The notes under the pieces are model-generated. The model saw nothing but the letters and a program-made list of their open reading frames with translations. It was not told where the DNA came from and made no database searches. Positions 39,433 to 48,441 of a stretch of DNA of 64,000 nt are shown here, piece after piece. Location: positions 620,001 to 684,000 of the forward strand of contig JADJQM010000002.1 in NCBI GenBank assembly GCA_016712715.1, read 5' to 3'. Source of the DNA: Rhodospirillaceae bacterium. Lineage in GTDB: Bacteria; Pseudomonadota; Alphaproteobacteria; Dongiales; Dongiaceae. The position numbers and the translations under genes were made by a program. Each line of letters opens with the position of its first letter. The first letter of the stretch is position 1.

Positions 39433-40196
39433 TGCTGAAGATGCGCGTCATACCCTGTCTCGATGTGAAAGACGGCCGTGTCGTGAAGGGCGTCAATTTC
39501 GTCAACCTCGTCGATGCCGGTGATCCGGTCGAGCAGGCGAAGCTCTATGACGCCGCCGGCGCCGATGAGCTCACCTTCCTCGACATCACCGCCAGCCACG
39601 AGAACCGCGACACGCTTTATGACGTGGTGTCGAAGACCGCCGAGGCCTGCTTCATGCCGCTCACCGTCGGTGGCGGTGTGCGGAAGTCGGAGGACATCCG
39701 CAAGCTGCTGCTGGCCGGTGCCGACAAGGTGTCGATCAACACGGCGGCCGTGAACGATCCCGATTTCGTGCGCCAGGCGGCGCAGAAATTCGGCGATCAA
39801 TGCATCGTGGTCTCGATCGACGCCAAGGAGACGGCGCCTGGCAAATTCGAGATCTTCACCCATGGCGGCCGCAACCCGACCGGCATCGATGCCGTCGAAT
39901 TTGCCAAACGCATGGCGGAAAACGGCGCCGGCGAATTGCTGGTGACCTCGATGGACCGCGATGGCACCAAGGCCGGCTACAATCTGGCCCTGACCCGCGC
40001 CATCGCCGATGCGGTAACAGTACCTGTGATCGCGTCTGGCGGGGTGGGTTCGCTCGACGACCTGGTGGCCGGCATCCGCGAAGGGCATGCGACGGCGGTC
40101 CTGGCCGCCTCGATTTTCCATTTCGGGACGTTTACCATTGGTCAAGCAAAAGAGCATATGGTGAGGGCTGGTTTGGCGATGCGCCTGGAGCGCTGA
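39432..40196 (+). CDS. hisF: Imidazole glycerol phosphate synthase cyclase subunit
   Basis: A 254-residue (beta-alpha)8 enzyme homologous to HisA. Conserved MLKMRVIPCLDVKDGRVVKG, DITAS, GGGVRKSEDI, the second catalytic Asp in TSMDRDGTKAG and SGGVGSLDD. It joins with HisH. GTG at 39429 is also possible; ATG at 39432 shares its first base with the hisA stop. Confidence 0.97.
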   Translation: MLKMRVIPCLDVKDGRVVKGVNFVNLVDAGDPVEQAKLYDAAGADELTFLDITASHENRDTLYDVVSKTAEACFMPLTVGGGVRKSEDIRKLLLAGADKVSINTAAVNDPDFVRQAAQKFGDQCIVVSIDAKETAPGKFEIFTHGGRNPTGIDAVEFAKRMAENGAGELLVTSMDRDGTKAGYNLALTRAIADAVTVPVIASGGVGSLDDLVAGIREGHATAVLAASIFHFGTFTIGQAKEHMVRAGLAMRLER

Positions 40197-40225
40197 TATC
40201 TCCTGGAAAGGTAAGGGTTTGCGTC

Positions 40226-40576
40226 ATGTCTGCTGATAAACTCGACGGCACCGTGCTCGATTGTCTGTTCAAGACGATCGAAGGCCGTAAGGGCGGCGAC
40301 CCGACGCAATCGCATACCGCCAAGCTGTTCAGCAAGGGTACCGCCAAGATCGCGCAGAAAGTGGGCGAGGAAGCGGTCGAAGCCTTGATCGAGGCGATGC
40401 GCGGCGACAACGCAGCGCTGGTCGCCGAATCCTCGGACCTGCTTTATCACCTGCTGGTGCTATGGTCCGATCGCGGTGTCGATCCCGCCGATGTCTGGGC
40501 GGCCCTCAAGGCGCGCGAAGGTATTTCGGGGATTGCCGAGAAGGCCGCGCGGCGCGAAGCCAAGGGCGGCAAGTAG
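40226..40576 (+). CDS. hisE: Phosphoribosyl-ATP pyrophosphohydrolase
   Basis: A 116-residue MazG-like pyrophosphatase for step two of histidine synthesis. The metal-binding EExxE motif lies in QKVGEEAVEALIEAM, with ESSDLLYHLLVLW following. ATG at 40226 is preceded by GGAAAGGTAAGGG. It is the last his gene here. HisI is not present in the window. Confidence 0.95.
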   Translation: MSADKLDGTVLDCLFKTIEGRKGGDPTQSHTAKLFSKGTAKIAQKVGEEAVEALIEAMRGDNAALVAESSDLLYHLLVLWSDRGVDPADVWAALKAREGISGIAEKAARREAKGGK

Positions 40577-40586
40577 CCACCAAGGA

Positions 40587-40643
40587 TCAACTGGCCGACA
40601 ATCAGCTCGCCAGTAGTCAGCTCGCCAATATTCAGCTCGTGGG
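40587..40643 (-). repeat. Stop-spanning 15-bp tandem repeat
   Basis: On the minus strand, TGA at 40632-40634 ends the lipoprotein gene; in-frame TGA codons recur at 40617, 40602 and 40587, exactly 15 bases apart, each preceded by AGC or AGT (units like TTGGCGAGCTGA, CTGGCGAGCTGA). Confidence 0.9.
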
Positions 40644-41201
40644 TGCGTTATCCGCGACGATCGGTGCCGGCAGCGATTTCAGGCATGCATCGACCGGTTT
40701 CTTGTCGGCGCGCACCGAGCGCGCCTCGGCATAGGAAACCCGGTAGCTGCCCTCGACACTCTGATAGAGGAAAAGGTCGAGCACGCAATCGCTGCCGATA
40801 TACTGATAGATGCGTCCGGTTTCTTCATCGCGGATGCGCGCCGGCGCGCCGAGGGCGGCCTGCAGTTCTTCCGGTGCGAGGCCCATCAGCTTGTCGGCGC
40901 TTTGCCAGATGGTGGCGATCGAGGGCATTGCCGGTGTCGTCGCTGCGGGTGCCGTCTCCGCGGGCGCCGTCACTTCAGGCGCCGGTGACGTGGCGGCTTC
41001 TGCCGCCGGCATCATGATTCCATGCGCCGGCTTCTTGGGCTGCTTGGTGGCGCCGTTAAGTGCCACGGCCTTGCCGGTCTGGGCGCAGGCAGAGAGCAGC
41101 ACGGCTGTGGCGAGCAACAATGTCGGGAGGGCGGTCGCGCGCGCGGTCTTCAGGACTGCAGTGCGGCGCTTTGATGTAAGAAATGTTTGGGAACGATACA
41201 C
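40632..41201 (-). CDS. Putative lipoprotein
   Basis: A 189-residue protein with a lipoprotein signal: positive N-terminus (TSKRRTAVLKTAR), hydrophobic stretch (LPTLLLATAVLLSAC), lipobox LSAC. An Ala/Pro/Glu/Thr-rich linker follows; the C-terminal part resembles SmpA/outer-membrane lipoprotein sequences (LMGLAPEELQAALGAPARIR, then a CVLDLFLYQ block). There are three further in-frame stop copies in a 15-base repeat after its stop. It may be anchored to the inner leaflet of the outer membrane. Function unknown. Confidence 0.85.
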   Translation of the reverse strand: MYRSQTFLTSKRRTAVLKTARATALPTLLLATAVLLSACAQTGKAVALNGATKQPKKPAHGIMMPAAEAATSPAPEVTAPAETAPAATTPAMPSIATIWQSADKLMGLAPEELQAALGAPARIRDEETGRIYQYIGSDCVLDLFLYQSVEGSYRVSYAEARSVRADKKPVDACLKSLPAPIVADNAPTS

Positions 41202-41280
41202 GTTCCACTCTCCCCCAGCACGAACCCCCGAAGCCTGCGGGCCCCCGGCCGACCGGCCGGGGATCCAAAGGCACTAACGC

Positions 41281-41862
41281 TTAGCGGCCGTTGCCGGAAG
41301 CGGGGGGAACCGCAGCGCCGTCGGCGAGCGCTTCGATGGTACCGGAGATGACACCGCCGCGTTCGACCTCGAGCTGGCCGTAGCGGATCTTGCCGAGCAC
41401 CTTGCCGGTGGCACGGATGGTGAGGCGCTGGCGCACGATGAGGTCGCCGTCGAACCGGCCCGAAATGTCGGCGGATTCGATTTCGGCCGAGCCGCGGAAT
41501 TCACCGGAGCCGGCGATGTCCATGGCGCGGCAATCGGACAGCACCGCTTCGACCTTGCCTTCGACGACGAGGCTGTCGCAGGTGCGGATCTCGCCATTGA
41601 GGAAAATGTCGCGGCCGACGATGAGCTTCTTCTGCTCGGCCTCGGCGGTGGTGCGCTGGGCGGGGCTGGTGCTGCTGCCGGCAGGACGCGGCGCAAAAGC
41701 GCTCATGTCCGGGCTGCGGCGGGCGATGTCGGGGTTCATCGCCGGGCGGGCCGGCGCCGAGGCGGCCGCCGCATCGGGCTTTGCATAATTCTTGCTGTCG
41801 CCATCGGCCGGGCTCGCGGTCGAACCTTGGGTCGGTTGTTCGTCTTTCTTTTTGCCAAACAT
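41281..41862 (-). CDS. Bactofilin-family protein
   Basis: A 193-residue polymer-forming protein. A disordered Pro/Ala-rich N-terminus (about residues 1-85) is followed by the bactofilin beta-helix with repeats such as LIVGRDIFLNGEIRTCDSL and GEFRGSAEIESADISGRFDG. Such proteins polymerise without nucleotide and organise cell shape, stalk or cell wall. The C-terminus ends in a disordered tail. It is 79 bases upstream of the lipoprotein on the same strand. Confidence 0.92.
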   Translation of the reverse strand: MFGKKKDEQPTQGSTASPADGDSKNYAKPDAAAASAPARPAMNPDIARRSPDMSAFAPRPAGSSTSPAQRTTAEAEQKKLIVGRDIFLNGEIRTCDSLVVEGKVEAVLSDCRAMDIAGSGEFRGSAEIESADISGRFDGDLIVRQRLTIRATGKVLGKIRYGQLEVERGGVISGTIEALADGAAVPPASGNGR

Positions 41863-41930
41863 GCGGTGCTGGTCCCTAGCCTGAAACTTGAGAAAATGAT
41901 CCCTGGAAGTTGCGCGCCGTCCCCGAACGC

Positions 41931-42593
41931 CTACCCCCGACGCGATCCCAGATTTACCACAGATTCAAACATATGCACCATAAAAGCGATGCCGATGATG
42001 GGTGCGATGAGGTTGAGGAACGGGATTGTCGACAGGAAGGCGATCACCACCCCGGAGAGGACGAAACGGCCGCGGTGGCGCAGGAACAGGGCCTTGGCCT
42101 CGGGCCGCGGCAAGCGCCGGAACGCCGGCATTTCATAATATTCCCGCCCCAGCAGGTAGCCGTTGAGACCATAGGCCACGAACGGGTAGACGAAGGGCAC
42201 GAACAGGAAGACCAGCGCCAGCACGTTGCCGACGAGGGCGATGACGGCCATTTTCAAGCCATCGGCGATCATTTCCGGGATCGAGACCGAATGGGGCATC
42301 TGCCGGCCCGGATAATGCCTGGCCATCACGGCATCGATCACCTGATCGGAGAACAGGGCAGCGAGGGCCACGGCAAACATGGGAAAGGTGAACCAGGCGA
42401 TGAGGAAGGTCCCGACACCGCTGAGAAGGTTGCCCCACCAGCCGTCCAGGCTGAGATAGGTGGAAATGAGGTAGTCGGCCAGGAAATAGAGACCGACGAA
42501 CAGGCCCAGGGTGATGGCGAGGCTGAAGCCGATCAGTTTCAGGATGCGCGGATCGCTGAGCTGGCCAAAGGCCAGGGAAAGGGCGTGCAGCAA
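41931..42593 (-). CDS. EI24/CysZ-family membrane protein
   Basis: A 220-residue inner-membrane protein with about four hydrophobic segments (FSLAITLGLFVGLYFLADYL, LLSGVGTFLIAWFTFPMFAV, MAVIALVGNVLALVFLFVPF, FLSTIPFLNLIAPIIGIAF). The block YGLNGYLLGREYYEMPAFRR with the DG-type loop is characteristic of the EI24/CysZ family, which in E. coli imports sulfate. Whether this one moves sulfate is unproven. Length fits. It lies 68 bases upstream of the bactofilin gene on the same strand. Confidence 0.9.
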   Translation of the reverse strand: MLHALSLAFGQLSDPRILKLIGFSLAITLGLFVGLYFLADYLISTYLSLDGWWGNLLSGVGTFLIAWFTFPMFAVALAALFSDQVIDAVMARHYPGRQMPHSVSIPEMIADGLKMAVIALVGNVLALVFLFVPFVYPFVAYGLNGYLLGREYYEMPAFRRLPRPEAKALFLRHRGRFVLSGVVIAFLSTIPFLNLIAPIIGIAFMVHMFESVVNLGSRRG

Positions 42594-42723
42594 GAAATTT
42601 ATCCAGTTCTGTCAGAATGTTGCCATTATTTAGCGGAAACTGGTGGGCTCGGCAATCGGGGGCTGGGCAATCCGGGGCAGGCAGGAGCAGGATCATTTGG
42701 CTCATTCAGGAGATAAGCGGGTG

Positions 42724-43104
42724 ATGCGCCGCCGCAAGATGTGCCGTTTCATGGTCGCTGGCCTGATCCTGCCGCTGCTGGCAGGGCCGGCCCAGGCAGC
42801 CGAGCGGCTGCTTGGCCATTGGTGCGACGATACCGGCTACCGCATCCATTTGACGGCGGACCGCATCACCTTCAGCGACCGGCAGATGGGCGACCCGCCG
42901 GATGGCACGGACCTCGCCTTCGGCGAGGGCATCGCCGTCTACCGGCAGGATTTCCGCAACAGCCCCTGGCCGCATATCGATCTCATCGATTGCACCTTGC
43001 GCCTGGTCGGTCCGGACAGTGCCGAGGAGACCTGCCGTGGCCCGGGCTTCGGCTTCGTCCCCATCTATCTGTTGCAGCGGTGCCCCACCGATCATATCAG
43101 CTGA
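42724..43104 (+). CDS. Secreted hypothetical protein
   Basis: A 126-residue protein with a signal peptide (MRRRKMCRFMVAGLILPLL, cleavage near PAQA|AE). Four cysteines in the mature part (CDDTGYR, DCTLRL, ETCRGPG, LQRCPTD) suggest disulfides in the periplasm. GTG at 42721 and ATG at 42724 are both possible; CAGGAGATAAGC precedes them. I do not recognise the family. The stop lies in a 17-base tandem duplication. Confidence 0.75.
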   Translation: MRRRKMCRFMVAGLILPLLAGPAQAAERLLGHWCDDTGYRIHLTADRITFSDRQMGDPPDGTDLAFGEGIAVYRQDFRNSPWPHIDLIDCTLRLVGPDSAEETCRGPGFGFVPIYLLQRCPTDHIS

Positions 43105-43120
43105 CCGACCATATCGGCTG
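43087..43120 (+). repeat. Stop-spanning 17-bp tandem duplication
   Basis: ACCGATCATATCAGCTG (43087-43103) and ACCGACCATATCGGCTG (43104-43120). The TGA stop at 43102-43104 straddles the junction. Confidence 0.85.
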
Positions 43121-43222
43121 ACCCCACTGCCTTGCCCAAAACGGCGCGATCCCTATACTTCGCGGCCATTGGCGCCCGGCGCATCTTGCGGTCGGGGCGT
43201 AGCCTTATCAGTGCGGGGATGA

Positions 43223-44215
43223 ATGACCGACAAGCTGTTTGACGTGTGCGGCATTGGCAATGCCATTGTTGACGTGCTGGCCCATTGCGATCTCGACTTC
43301 ATCGAGACCATGCGCCTCAACAAGGGCACCATGACCCTGATCGATGCCCCGCGCGCCGAAGAGCTTTACGAGGCCATGGGACCGGCGGTCGAGGCCTCCG
43401 GCGGCTCCTGCGGCAACACCATTGCCGGCATCGCGAGCCTGGGGGGCCGGGGCGCCTATATCGGCAAGGTCGGCAATGACCAGCTGGGCGGCATCTTCCG
43501 CCACGACATGCGGGCGACCGGCGTTCATTTCGAAACCGCCACGGCGACCACCACCACGCCGACGGCCCGCAGCATGATTTTCGTGACGCCGGATGCCGAG
43601 CGCACCATGAACACCTATCTCGGCGCCTGCGTCGAATTGACGCCGGACGACGTGGATCCCATGGTGGTGACGCGTTCGAAGGTCACCTATCTCGAAGGCT
43701 ATCTGTGGGATCCGCCTTTGGCCAAGCAGGCCTTCCTGAAGGCCGCCAACCTCGCCCATGGCGCCGGTCGCGAGATTTCGCTGAGCCTTTCCGATCCGTT
43801 CTGCGTCGGCCGCTATCTCTCGGAGTTCCAGGACCTGGTGAAGAACCATGTCGATATCCTGTTCGCCAACGAGCATGAGATCACGGCCCTGTGGGAAACC
43901 GCCGATTTTGACGAGGCGGTGCGCATCACCCGCGAACATTGCAGCCTTGCCGCCATCACCCGGAGCGCCAAGGGTTCGCTGATCGTGGCCGGCCCGCAGC
44001 TCATCGAAGTGCCGGCCTGGCCCGTCGCCAAGGTCGTCGACGTGACCGGGGCGGGGGACCTTTATGCCGCCGGCTTCCTCTATGGCTACACCCAGGGGCG
44101 GGACCATGCCGATAGCGGGCGCATCGCGGCCCTGGCCGCCGGCGAGGTGATCAGCCATTTCGGGGCCCGGCCGGAGACCCCCCTTGCAGAGCTTTTGTTG
44201 CAGCAAGTGGGCTAA
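43223..44215 (+). CDS. PfkB-family sugar/adenosine kinase
   Basis: A 330-residue carbohydrate kinase. The signature DVTGAGDLYAAGFLYGYTQG supplies the catalytic Asp and anion hole; GGSCGNTIAGIASLGGRGAY is the N-terminal motif. Close to the adenosine kinase group found in alphaproteobacteria (SGNTIA, DFDEAVRIT), but substrate is not certain. ATG start at 43223. Monocistronic; typA lies 236 bases downstream. Confidence 0.88.
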   Translation: MTDKLFDVCGIGNAIVDVLAHCDLDFIETMRLNKGTMTLIDAPRAEELYEAMGPAVEASGGSCGNTIAGIASLGGRGAYIGKVGNDQLGGIFRHDMRATGVHFETATATTTTPTARSMIFVTPDAERTMNTYLGACVELTPDDVDPMVVTRSKVTYLEGYLWDPPLAKQAFLKAANLAHGAGREISLSLSDPFCVGRYLSEFQDLVKNHVDILFANEHEITALWETADFDEAVRITREHCSLAAITRSAKGSLIVAGPQLIEVPAWPVAKVVDVTGAGDLYAAGFLYGYTQGRDHADSGRIAALAAGEVISHFGARPETPLAELLLQQVG

Positions 44216-44240
44216 TAGGGTAAAAGCCCGCTTGAAAAAG

Positions 44241-44451
44241 CACCCCTCATTCCAGCCGTTTCCCCAATGTGCGGGGCAAGGGTGAGGAAATCGCGGCCGG
44301 TTTGCCGGAAGCGCTAGTAACTGGTTGCCATTCCACAATAATTCCCTCCGCCCTGTTCGCGGGGTGAGGGTTAGGGTGAAGGCGGCCGATGGCGATTGTA
44401 ACAATCGCCATGGGATGATGGGCGTTACCGCAATTTTTGAAAAGCGAAGCC
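44241..44451 (+). promoter_or_regulatory. Region upstream of typA with inverted repeats
   Basis: A degenerate palindromic region (CCCTCATTCCAGCC ... GGGGCAAGGGTGAGG, and CCCTCCGCCCTGTTCGCGGG ... GTGAGGGTTAGGGTGA) is followed by a perfect 10-bp inverted repeat ATGGCGATTG-TAA-CAATCGCCAT at 44389-44411. No T run follows, so it is not a terminator; it may be an operator or a 5' leader hairpin. The typA ATG is 40 bases on. Confidence 0.45.
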
Positions 44452-46293
44452 ATGAAACTGCGCAATATCGCCATCATCGCCCACGTCGATCACGGCAAGA
44501 CGACCCTGGTTGACCAGCTCCTGCGCCAGTCCGGCGCCTTCCGTTCCAACCAGATCGTGGCGGAACGGGTGATGGATTCCAATGATCTGGAAAAGGAACG
44601 CGGGATCACCATCCTCGCGAAATGCACCTCGATCCAGTGGAACGATACCCGCATCAACATCGTCGACACCCCGGGCCACGCCGATTTCGGCGGCGAGGTC
44701 GAGCGCATCCTCTCCATGGTCGACGGTGTCGTGCTGCTGGTCGATGCCGCCGAAGGCGCCCTGCCGCAGACCAAATTCGTGACCACCAAGGCGCTGCGCC
44801 TCGGCCTGCGTCCGATCGTGCTGATCAACAAATGCGACCGCCCCGACGCCGACCCGCATGCCGTCCATGACCAGATCTTCGATCTGTTCGCCGCCCTCGA
44901 CGCGACGCCGGAACAGCTCGACTTCCCGACGCTGTTTGCCTCCTCGAAGCAGGGCTGGGCGACCGAGGATCTGGAGAAGGGCGAGCGCAAGGATCTGGCG
45001 CCGCTTTACGACCTCATCGTCCGCCATGTGCCGGCCCCGACCGTCGAGGAGAACAAGCCGTTCTCGATGCTGGTGACGACGCTCGAATACGACAACTATC
45101 TCGGCCGCGTTCTCACGGGGCGCATCGAGACCGGCACCGCCACCGTCAACATGCAGCTCCGCGCCATGCGTCCCGACGGGACCCAGGTCGAAGTGGGCCG
45201 CCTGACCAAGCTCCTGGCCTTCCGCGGCATCGAGCGCACGCCGGTTGAATCCGCCGAGGCCGGCGACATCGTCGCCATCGCGGGCCTCACCGACAGCACC
45301 GTCGCCGACACCATCGCCGCGATGGAAGTCGAAGTGCCGCTGAAGGCGCAGCCGATCGATCCGCCGACGCTCTCCATGAGCTTCTCGGTCAATGACAGCC
45401 CGCTCGCCGGTCGCGATGGCGACAAGGTGACGAGCCGCATGATCCGCGATCGCCTGATGCGTGAGTCGGAAGGCAACGTCGCCATCCACGTCACCGAGAC
45501 CGAGGACAAGGACGCGTTCCAGGTTTCCGGCCGCGGTGAATTGCAGTTGGGCGTGCTCATCGAGCAGATGCGCCGCGAAGGCTTTGAGCTCTCCATCAGC
45601 CGCCCGCGCGTCATTTTCCAGATCGATCCGAAGACCAATCAGCGCCTGGAGCCGATCGAAGAAGTCGTCATCGACGTCGATGATGATTTCACCGGCATCG
45701 TCATCGACAAGCTGGGCCAGCGTCGCGGCGAACTGGTCGAGATGCGTCCCTCCGGCGGTGCCAAGACCCGCCTCGTCATGCTGGTCCCGGCGCGCGGCCT
45801 CATCGGCTATCACGGCGAGTTCCTGACCGACACCCGCGGCACCGGCGTCATGAGCCGCCTGTTCCACGGCTATGCGCCCTATAAGGGCCCGATCGAAGGC
45901 CGTCGCAACGGCGTGTTGATCTCGAATGCCGACGGCATCGCGGTCGCCTATGCGCTGTGGAATCTCGAAGAGCGCGGCAAGCTCATGATCGATGCCGGCG
46001 TGCCGATCTATGAAGGCATGATCATCGGCGAGCACAGCCGTGCCAACGATCTTGAAGTCAATCCGCTGAAGTCGAAGCAGCTCACCAACATCCGCACGAC
46101 GTCGAAGGACGAAGCCATTCGCCTGACGCCGCCGATGAAGCACAGCCTGGAGCAGGCGCTGGCTTACATCGAAGACGATGAGCTGGTGGAAGTGACGCCG
46201 AAGGCGATCCGCATCCGCAAGGCGGTCTTGGATCCCAACGAGCGCAAGAAGGCCGAACGCGCCGCTGAATCAGCCCGCGCTGCGCAAGGCTAA
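44452..46293 (+). CDS. typA: Ribosome-associated GTPase TypA/BipA
   Basis: A 613-residue translational GTPase. G1 AHVDHGKTTLVDQLL, G2 RGITILAKCTS, G3 DTPGHADFGGEVERI, G4 NKCDRPDA; domains II, III and V follow, with the C-terminal TypA-specific block (LTNIRTTSKDEAIRLTPPMK). It acts in ribosome assembly and stress. The ATG at 44452 (KLRNIAIIAHVDHG) is preferred to an earlier TTG at 44437. A strong terminator follows. Confidence 0.97.
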   Translation: MKLRNIAIIAHVDHGKTTLVDQLLRQSGAFRSNQIVAERVMDSNDLEKERGITILAKCTSIQWNDTRINIVDTPGHADFGGEVERILSMVDGVVLLVDAAEGALPQTKFVTTKALRLGLRPIVLINKCDRPDADPHAVHDQIFDLFAALDATPEQLDFPTLFASSKQGWATEDLEKGERKDLAPLYDLIVRHVPAPTVEENKPFSMLVTTLEYDNYLGRVLTGRIETGTATVNMQLRAMRPDGTQVEVGRLTKLLAFRGIERTPVESAEAGDIVAIAGLTDSTVADTIAAMEVEVPLKAQPIDPPTLSMSFSVNDSPLAGRDGDKVTSRMIRDRLMRESEGNVAIHVTETEDKDAFQVSGRGELQLGVLIEQMRREGFELSISRPRVIFQIDPKTNQRLEPIEEVVIDVDDDFTGIVIDKLGQRRGELVEMRPSGGAKTRLVMLVPARGLIGYHGEFLTDTRGTGVMSRLFHGYAPYKGPIEGRRNGVLISNADGIAVAYALWNLEERGKLMIDAGVPIYEGMIIGEHSRANDLEVNPLKSKQLTNIRTTSKDEAIRLTPPMKHSLEQALAYIEDDELVEVTPKAIRIRKAVLDPNERKKAERAAESARAAQG

Positions 46294-46325
46294 GTCTGCG
46301 GCGCTGGTTTTCGCAGAATGAAAGA

Positions 46326-46357
46326 ACGGCCGCCTGGCAACAGGCGGCCGTCTTTTT
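46326..46357 (+). terminator. Rho-independent terminator of typA
   Basis: An 11-bp perfect stem ACGGCCGCCTG (46326-46336) with CAGGCGGCCGT (46341-46351), a GCAA tetraloop and CTTTTT. It is 32 bases after the typA stop. Confidence 0.95.
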
Positions 46358-46364
46358 ATGTGCC

Positions 46365-46428
46365 GTCGTGAGAAGGCCAGGTCGTCAGAAGGCCAGTCCG
46401 TCAGAAGGTTGGGTCGTCAGAAGGTCAG
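46365..46428 (-). repeat. Four 16-bp tandem repeats over the porin 3' end
   Basis: Units at 46365, 46381, 46397 and 46413 (GTCGTGAGAAGGCCAG, GTCGTCAGAAGGCCAG, TCCGTCAGAAGGTTGG, GTCGTCAGAAGGTCAG). The last carries, on the minus strand, the porin stop TTC TGA at 46417-46419; two further copies keep TCTGAC but out of frame. Confidence 0.9.
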
Positions 46429-47541
46429 GGACGAACCGATCGATATTTCGAACGCATCATACTCGTCGGCTGAATCGCCCGCATCATCGGCCGCATCGTT
46501 CTAGCTATAGAAAATCCCGGCATCGAGATCGATGCCTGTGGCCATGGCATAGCTGACATCGAGACCGGCACGTTGCAGCAGGTTCTCGTCCTGGAAGCCT
46601 TCTTGTTCGGTGCCGAAATAGGCATAGCCGCCGCCGATGGTCCAGGCATCGATCGTGTAGGCAAAGCCCGCACCGAGCACCAGGCCGTCCTCGCCCGGCC
46701 CATTGAAGTCATCAAGATATGTGCTGGCGACGCCGAACTCCAACGCGCCGATCGCGATATTGGCGCCGAGATTATAGGCGGCCTGTTCGGTGTCGTCGGC
46801 CGATGAGCCTTCGACATCACCTTCCCAATAGCCGGCGCCACCCAACGAAAGACCCCAGCCATCGCCCGCATAGTCATAGTGCAGTCCGATGGCCACATTG
46901 TGATTGGCGCTGCCGGTCGATCGATCGGGATGGAACGAGCTGGCGACCGCATCGGTGCCGCTTTGCGTCTTCTCGTCATCATTGGGCGTGTAGGAGAGGC
47001 CGAAGCTGAAGCCGTTCCATTCCGGCGAGAAATAGACGAGCTTCATCACCGCGTCCTGCAGCGCCAACGACAATTCGGGAGCGAAGAAGCCGGGACTGAG
47101 CACCGCGCCGATGGTGTTTGGAGAATAGGGGCCAAAGTTGGCCGTGGATCCCGGCGGCAGCATATACATGGTGCCGGCGGCGCCATCCAGCGCGCCGATG
47201 CGGACATCGCCGAAGCCGCCCTTGAAGAAGGCATAGACATTGTCGATCTGGTCGCCGCTATCATCCTCGGCTTCCAGTTCCACCCGCGCGCCGACGGTCA
47301 CGCCATTGTCCAGCGCCACCTCGCCCATGAAAAAGATCTCGCCGTCGGACCCGACACCATCGAGATTGCTGTCATGGCCGAGCTCGCCATCGCCATCGTC
47401 ATCGACCGTGAAGCCATAGGCGCTGCGCAGGAAGCCGCCAAGGCTGAGCTTGACACCGTCCGACGCAGCGGCGGGCGATGCCGCAAGTCCCGTCGCCATG
47501 AGCGTGAGGAGAGACGTGGTGGCCAGCAGATTGGTACGCAT
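46417..47541 (-). CDS. Outer-membrane porin with in-frame amber codon
   Basis: A porin-family beta-barrel whose frame, as written, stops at 46501 (340 residues from ATG 47541), because a TAG replaces the Trp seen in the paralogue at 48442 (DAGIFYSW). Beyond it the same frame continues 28 codons to a terminal GSSLTF with the aromatic C-terminal Phe used by the BAM machine, ending at TGA 46417. The signal peptide (MRTNLLATTSLLTLMATGLAASPAAA) and SDGVKLSLGGFLRSAYGFT follow the start. The gap to yggS upstream is 46 bases. Without read-through the protein lacks its last beta-strand. Confidence 0.85.
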
Positions 47542-47587
47542 GGTCGGATTCCCGTCCCTGGTCTCCCGATGACCGAGCGCCCTTGAT

Positions 47588-48259
47588 CTAGCGCTGGCCG
47601 AAAATCGCCGTGCCGATCCGGACATGGGTGGCGCCGAAGGCAATGGCCGTTTCGTAATCGCCGCTCATGCCCATGCTGAGGCAGCCGAGGCCATTGCGCC
47701 GGGCCATCTCACGCAGCAATGCGAAATGTGGTGCAGGATGCTGGTCATGGGGTGGGATGCACATCAGACCGATGACCGGTAGCTGCAGCTCATCGTGACA
47801 CAGCTTGGCAAAGTCATCAACGTCCCTGGGGTTTATGCCGGCGTTCTGCGGCTCTTCGCCCGTGTTGACCTGGATGAAGAGGGCTGGCCGTCGCTGCTGC
47901 TTCTGCATTTCATCGGCAAGGGCGCGCGCCAGCTTTTCCCGGTCAAGCGTTTCGATGACATCGAACAACGCCACCGCCTCGCGCACCTTGTTGCTCTGCA
48001 GGGGTCCGATCAGGTGGAGCTCAAGGGTCGGATGGGCCGCTTTGAGGGTGGGGAATTTTGCCTGCGCTTCCTGCACCCGGTTTTCGCCGAAGACCGATTG
48101 GCCGGCGGCGATGGCCGCCGCGACGGCGTCGATGGAATGGGTCTTGGAGACAGCAACCAGATTGATGTCCTGTGGCAGACGTGTGTGCTCGGCGGCAGCG
48201 CGTGCGATGCGTTGCCGGATCTCGGACAAATTGCCGGCGATGTGATCGGTCGTGGTCAT
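47588..48259 (-). CDS. yggS: YggS/PLPBP family pyridoxal phosphate homeostasis protein
   Basis: A 223-residue TIM-barrel PLP-binding protein. The PLP Lys lies in NLVAVSKTHSIDAV and the phosphate site near SMGMSGDYETAIAFGATHVRIG; FGENRVQEAQAKF and GPLQSNKVREAV are conserved. It buffers free PLP. It sits between the two porin genes on the same strand, 46 bases upstream of one and 182 downstream of the other. Confidence 0.95.
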   Translation of the reverse strand: MTTTDHIAGNLSEIRQRIARAAAEHTRLPQDINLVAVSKTHSIDAVAAAIAAGQSVFGENRVQEAQAKFPTLKAAHPTLELHLIGPLQSNKVREAVALFDVIETLDREKLARALADEMQKQQRRPALFIQVNTGEEPQNAGINPRDVDDFAKLCHDELQLPVIGLMCIPPHDQHPAPHFALLREMARRNGLGCLSMGMSGDYETAIAFGATHVRIGTAIFGQR

Positions 48260-48360
48260 GGGGCGGGACTATGCCATGGAAATACCAGCCTCGTGGCCGG
48301 ACAGGCTTTTCCTATAGATCATGCCCGGCCTCAAACCAAGCACAGCGCGCGATAGCAAAT

Positions 48361-48400
48361 GGTCAAAAGCAAGAAGGGGTGCAGTTGCCTGCACCCCTTC
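48361..48400 (-). terminator. Terminator downstream of the second porin
   Basis: A 12-bp perfect stem GAAGGGGTGCAG (48373-48384) with CTGCACCCCTTC (48389-48400); on the minus strand a GCAA loop and the tail TTGCTTTT follow. It also uses a GCAA loop like the typA terminator. Confidence 0.92.
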
Positions 48401-48441
48401 AAGTCTAGTCCTGACTTTATCCAGCTTGCGCTGGGCAGAAA

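Noticed and set aside
44216..44238. Terminator after the sugar kinase
   Set aside because: A stem (AAGTGGGCT/AGCCCGCTT) exists, but with a wobble pair, a long loop and no T tract on the plus strand.
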